A stretch of DNA of 14,972 nucleotides, taken from assembly GCA_013297585.1 (NCBI GenBank), contig JAAFHG010000037.1:1250-16221 (forward strand), written 5' to 3'. The notes beneath the pieces were generated by a model that was not told the origin of the DNA, made no database searches, and worked only from the letters and a program-made list of their open reading frames with translations. Origin of the DNA: Chitinophagales bacterium (GTDB lineage Bacteria; Bacteroidota; Bacteroidia; Chitinophagales; Chitinophagaceae). Positions within the stretch are counted from its first letter, which is position 1, and every line of letters begins with the position of its first letter. Of the stretch, positions 14,601-14,972 are shown in pieces. A program made the position numbers and the translations under genes.

Positions 14601-14972
14601 CTTGCTTTGTGGCTTTACAATTTCTTCTACTGGTTGTGGCTTTACATCTACCGTATTAGTTACAGTAATTACTCTTTTTATAGAGGTGTCTAGTACACGT
14701 AAAAATGGTTTGCCTTCAGTATAAGTAAATTCAAACTTGCCTTTTAAATCGTCGCTAAGGCTATAACCGTAAATGCTTAGTAGCTTGTTTTTTACAGCAT
14801 CCCAATTGCGAATAATATCAAAATAGTTAGCACCTTTTGCTTTTAGTAATTGTAAAAACACAATGGCTTTGTGTACACATAGCGGGTGTTTGGTATCGCT
14901 ATTGCACGTGCAGCTTGTATCAAAATTACGCTCTTCATTTTTCAGCAACACAAGGTTATACATAGTGCCGCC
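11655..14972 (-). CDS. SWIM zinc finger + SNF2-family helicase (N-terminus outside window)
   Basis: This large SNF2/RapA-like ATPase probably moves or remodels protein on DNA or RNA polymerase. Numbering from the Met at 14963: SWIM-type zinc finger CTCNSDTKHPLCVH (C18, C20, C29, H31); a long family-specific middle region to about 630; helicase motifs I, ADDMGLGKTVQT with GKT at 671-673; II, DESQ (763-766); III, SGTPLQNN (791-798); then the second lobe with FDGSTSAQDR, V, SLKAGGVGLNLT (1008-1019), and VI, QAIDRTHRIGQ (1038-1048). All ATPase motifs look intact. The Met at 14963 is unlikely to be the start: the frame is open to the window edge and reads GGTMYNLVL, which fits the strand before a SWIM Cys pair. 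So I annotate it as partial. No methylase, nuclease or phospholipase neighbour is visible, so a defence role has no support here. Confidence 0.93.
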   Translation of the reverse strand, partial: GGTMYNLVLLKNEERNFDTSCTCNSDTKHPLCVHKAIVFLQLLKAKGANYFDIIRNWDAVKNKLLSIYGYSLSDDLKGKFEFTYTEGKPFLRVLDTSIKRVITVTNTVDVKPQPVEEIVKPQSKVDATNEAFEATEIKEQVLANKAAFKLGVVMTTNEQQYPFIQIDAVQGETDEDFSKYTSKVEKLDLNKFINTDVFNEDDKMMVQQLRKLLPVEVNKYLNRNSPFSGIWENIVQQHTDELPEETRNLINEYLQPKYKKLLADLSGSNFVFYLPFKKTFTTANLELAEFSAENIVPTFAISYANGKYTIECNVKLPSAELNITENECAGVMLFQYHNQFFTWNKSEDIAVVSKFLPSGILEIDAADWASHLQEFILPLTKDYNVNFGNLEKEEIRDVLPDCKILLKEKGDYLVLEPVFSYKGYEIKQTDKDKIILPIADKLLVIQRNVEAENNFIQKIENLHSNFIRPVDTGTLALKGADVLKNNWFFLFIDAVKDMNVTVYGFDALKHFRFNTAKPSTKIFISSNTDWFDAKVQISFGEQQVTVDDIKQALVNKQQYVQLQDGTLGILPEEWIKKYALLFRVGEGKSTNIKLSKYHFSVIEELYNERNDEELFFQLEEKYEKLKENYAIKDIAPPAHLKPILRPYQESGFQWLNYLREVQWGGILADDMGLGKTVQTLSFMCHLKEELGTLKALVVCPTTLMYNWQNEIKKFAPNLTFYIHHGGSRLRENLQQDHIDVIITTYGTLRSDIKQFVDMNLDYVVLDESQAIKNPSSKVAKAACLLRAKNRLCLSGTPLQNNTFDIFAQMNFLNPGMLGSVEFFKQEFAVPIDKFGEKEQKEHLRKLLYPFILRRTKEQVAKDLPEKQEMVLFCEMGDEQRKIYDAFRNDFREKILGTVDAQGVGKSQLTILQGLMKLRQICDSPYIMNEPEKYPNVSVKLEEIGREITENISNHKALVFSQFLGMLALIKQRLQELGVAYEYFDGSTSAQDREKAIQNFQNNEECRVFLISLKAGGVGLNLTAADYVYIVDPWWNPAVEQQAIDRTHRIGQTKNVFAYRMICTDTVEDKILKLQERKRALARDLITDDDGFVKSLTREDVEYLFS

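Noticed and set aside
11655..14972. Defence-island helicase (DISARM/Zorya-like)
   Set aside because: No methylase, nuclease or partner genes are in view, and SWIM/SNF2 proteins of this type are common chromosomal genes.

Overview
The window looks like a chromosomal segment of a low-GC Bacteroidota bacterium, probably order Chitinophagales. The support is as follows: no Shine-Dalgarno sequences before starts, promoter-like strings of the TTTG / TAnnTTTG type, several exported proteins whose signal peptides end in Ala-Gln, lipoproteins with short LSSC/LASC lipoboxes, and a signal-peptide TPR histidine kinase paired with a LuxR-type regulator. No search was possible, so the taxon is an inference.

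Layout. 1-5290 is ordinary housekeeping sequence: the C-terminal end of the ribosome-assembly GTPase RsgA, a tiny lipoprotein, a gamma-carbonic-anhydrase-like hexapeptide protein, a class III PLP aminotransferase, an AI-2E/PerM-family membrane protein, a small YtxH-like protein, an orphan 176-residue protein and an RluE-like 23S rRNA pseudouridine synthase. The carbonic anhydrase and aminotransferase genes diverge, and each start codon is preceded by six 7-base repeats arranged as mirror images. 5291-8046 is a two-gene, translationally coupled two-component system on the minus strand.

8320-11556 is the accessory-looking part. All its genes are on the plus strand and code for exported or lipoprotein products without recognised function. 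It holds a 578-residue coiled-coil/beta-rich envelope protein behind a promoter flanked by two palindromes, a heavily decayed exported-protein gene (one stop, three frameshifts), a 108-bp MITE-like element with 19-bp terminal inverted repeats, a lipoprotein gene split by one frameshift, and an intact small secreted protein. A strong bidirectional terminator closes the region. 11655 to the window end is a large SWIM/SNF2 helicase whose N-terminus lies outside the window.

No tRNA, rRNA, CRISPR array or phage gene was seen, and no clearly new multi-gene system is present. The most unusual things are the paired heptad leaders (1066-1107, 1223-1264), the MITE-like element with the decaying small-protein cluster around it, and the 578-residue protein.
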